Below are positions 62,658 through 64,000 of a DNA stretch of 64,000 bases, one piece after another. This stretch comes from Novosphingobium colocasiae (GTDB taxonomy: Bacteria; Pseudomonadota; Alphaproteobacteria; Sphingomonadales; Sphingomonadaceae): positions 372,001-436,000 of the forward strand of contig NZ_BMZA01000002.1 of assembly GCF_014652555.1 (NCBI RefSeq). Reading direction: 5' to 3'. Made by a program: the position numbers and the translations under genes. Below the pieces are notes generated by a model. The model was given only the letters and a program-made list of their open reading frames with translations. It was not told where the DNA came from and made no database searches. The number at the start of each line of letters is the position of its first letter. Position 1 is the stretch's first letter.

Positions 62658-64000
62658 ATGTCGAACACCATTGCCCTTGCCCGCGCCCCGGAAGCGGAAG
62701 CCCGCACCCTGCCCGCCAACGTCGAGGCGGAGGCAGCATTTCTGGGCGCGGTCCTGATCGACAACCGGGTTATCGAAGACCTGCCGACCCACCTCACCCC
62801 GGCGCATTTCTTCGAGCCTGTCCACGCCCGCATCTACGAACGGGTGATCCAGTTGCTCGATCGCAAGGCGGTCGTCACGCCGGTGACCCTGCGTCCCTAT
62901 TTCGAGGCGGACGAAGCGCTGAAAGCGCTGGGTGGCGTAGCCTATCTGGCGCGACTGACGGCCGATAGTCAGGGCTTGCTCGCCCCGCGCGAGCTGGCCG
63001 AGCAGATCTACGATCTGGCGCTGCTGCGCGAACTGATCTCGGTCGGACGCAACCTTGTCGAAAGCGCCATGGACACTTCGGAGTCGGTGGAGCCGCTCGA
63101 ACAAGTGGAGCGCGCCGAAGCGGCACTCTACAAGGTTGCCGAAGGTGCCGGCACCTCCAACGAAGCCAAGAGCTTCGGCACGGCAACCCGCGTCGCCATC
63201 CAGGCGATCGAGAAGGCGTTCAATTCTGGCGGCCACGTTTCGGGCAAGACCACCGGGCTCGATTCCGTGAACCAGAAGATCGGCGGCCTGCACGACAGCG
63301 ACCTTATCATCCTGGCCGGACGTCCGGGCATGGGCAAGACCTCGCTCGCCACCAATATCGCCTACAACTGCGCGGCCCGCCTCCAGCGCGACCTGACCGA
63401 CGGGATCGCGCCGGAGAAATCGGTGGGTGCCGCCACCGCGTTCTTCAGCCTCGAAATGAGCGCCGACCAGCTCGCCACCCGTATCCTTGCCGAACAGTCG
63501 GGCATCAGTTCCGAATCGCTGCGCATGGGCAAGATCAGCCGCGAGGATTTCCAGTCGCTGTCCTTCGCCAGCCAGCGACTGGCCGAGCTGCCGCTTTACA
63601 TCGACGATACGCCGGCCCTGACCATCGCCGGCCTGCGGACCCGCGCGCGGCGGCTCAAGCGTCGGCACGATATCGGGCTGATCGTGGTCGATTACCTGCA
63701 ACTGCTTCAGGGCTCGGGCCGCGCCAACGACAACCGCGTGAACGAGATTTCCGAAATCAGTCGTGGCCTCAAGACGCTCGCCAAGGAACTGTCCTGTCCG
63801 GTGATCGCGCTGTCCCAGCTCTCCCGCGCGGTCGAAAGCCGCGAGGACAAGAAGCCGATGCTGTCCGACCTCAGGGAATCCGGCTCGATCGAGCAGGATG
63901 CCGATATGGTCTGGTTCGTGTTTCGCGAGGACTACTACGTCAACGCCACCGAACCCAAGTATCCGACCGAGACCGATCCACCGGATGTCCACGAAAAGCA
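62658..64000 (+). CDS. dnaB: Replicative DNA helicase DnaB (C-terminus beyond window)
   Basis: 448 codons are visible before the window ends. The N-terminal helical domain (NVEAEAAFLGAVLIDNRVIED), linker and RecA-like ATPase are present. It has Walker A AGRPGMGKTS, FFSLEMSADQLATRILAEQ, Walker B IGLIVVDYLQLLQG, and LSRAVESREDKKPMLSDLRESGSIEQDAD (H4/arginine-finger region; quoted in part). DnaB unwinds the fork as a hexamer and recruits primase. The start is ATG 62658 (MSNTIAL); earlier ATGs at 62632 and 62644 are out of frame. No intein is seen in the visible part. Confidence 0.96.
   Translation, partial: MSNTIALARAPEAEARTLPANVEAEAAFLGAVLIDNRVIEDLPTHLTPAHFFEPVHARIYERVIQLLDRKAVVTPVTLRPYFEADEALKALGGVAYLARLTADSQGLLAPRELAEQIYDLALLRELISVGRNLVESAMDTSESVEPLEQVERAEAALYKVAEGAGTSNEAKSFGTATRVAIQAIEKAFNSGGHVSGKTTGLDSVNQKIGGLHDSDLIILAGRPGMGKTSLATNIAYNCAARLQRDLTDGIAPEKSVGAATAFFSLEMSADQLATRILAEQSGISSESLRMGKISREDFQSLSFASQRLAELPLYIDDTPALTIAGLRTRARRLKRRHDIGLIVVDYLQLLQGSGRANDNRVNEISEISRGLKTLAKELSCPVIALSQLSRAVESREDKKPMLSDLRESGSIEQDADMVWFVFREDYYVNATEPKYPTETDPPDVHEK

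Noticed and set aside
61260..63992. A 910-codon open frame on the minus strand covering the GH25-like gene and antisense to dnaB
   Set aside because: Only its last 245 codons encode a recognisable protein. The rest is the complement of dnaB codons in GC-rich DNA and cuts through UPF0262 in another frame.

Overview
The window is a GC-rich alphaproteobacterial chromosome segment, most likely from a sphingomonad (Novosphingobium/Sphingomonas-like; inferred, not tested). The clues are a PEP-CTERM exoprotein, a MutL carrying its own endonuclease motif, many TonB-dependent receptors, a DUF1674 protein, an UPF0262 protein, HisZ, and the gene order mreBCD-mrdA-rodA. Genes are dense on both strands. 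No gap between genes is longer than about 300 bp, and there is no rRNA, CRISPR array or prophage.

Layout. 1-6 kb: end of a PEP-CTERM protein, a TPR lipoprotein, ychF, a DUF2167 membrane protein and mutL. 6.2-11.9 kb: the rod-shape operon mreB-mreC-mreD-mrdA-rodA. 12-13 kb: two identical tandem tRNA-Lys(CTT) genes and a VapBC toxin-antitoxin pair with a dyad operator. 13-15.3 kb: a ClC channel with CBS domains divergent from a MarR regulator, with a perfect palindrome between them. 15.4-24 kb: an eight-gene minus-strand operon. It starts with a thermostable-hemolysin-family protein, followed by a fused AMP-ligase/heme-oxygenase-like diiron enzyme, an SDR, a periplasmic TPR protein and a methyltransferase, and ends with a FecI-type sigma factor, a FecR anti-sigma factor and an STN-domain TonB receptor. 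A LuxR-type regulator is divergent from it. This is the best candidate for an undescribed system: a probable fatty-acid-derived metabolite made and sensed or imported by one operon. 25-27.4 kb: a second TonB receptor broken by a one-base frameshift.

28-34.8 kb: accessory catabolic-type genes (DUF6285, APH-like phosphotransferase, zinc alcohol dehydrogenase, NAD-dependent epimerase, lipocalin-like protein) and an orphan histidine kinase. 34.8-41.4 kb: tRNA-Lys(TTT), folK, an N-carbamoylputrescine amidase, msrA, an orphan nucleotidyltransferase, an IS630-family element inserted in a small membrane-protein gene (TA duplication visible), an rsmB-like methyltransferase, DUF1674 and a GAF-GGDEF cyclase. 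41.6-51 kb: an unrecognised outer-membrane protein divergent from a LuxR regulator, then hisZ-purA, an EF-hand protein and serC-serA. 51-57.6 kb: an extensin-like lipoprotein, DUF2490, the complete Anbu cluster (ATP-grasp, alpha-E, transglutaminase, Anbu peptidase), a HAD hydrolase and rpmJ. 57.9-64 kb: two DUF4136 envelope proteins, an M14 carboxypeptidase, cytidine deaminase, a GH25-like protein with unusual catalytic acids, UPF0262, and dnaB running off the end.

Several intergenic dyad repeats (15.3, 28.1, 49.7 and 60.7 kb) look like dispersed palindromic families of the host genome. Start sites were chosen by ribosome-binding site, signal peptide and overlap with neighbours. Names rest on motifs read by eye.
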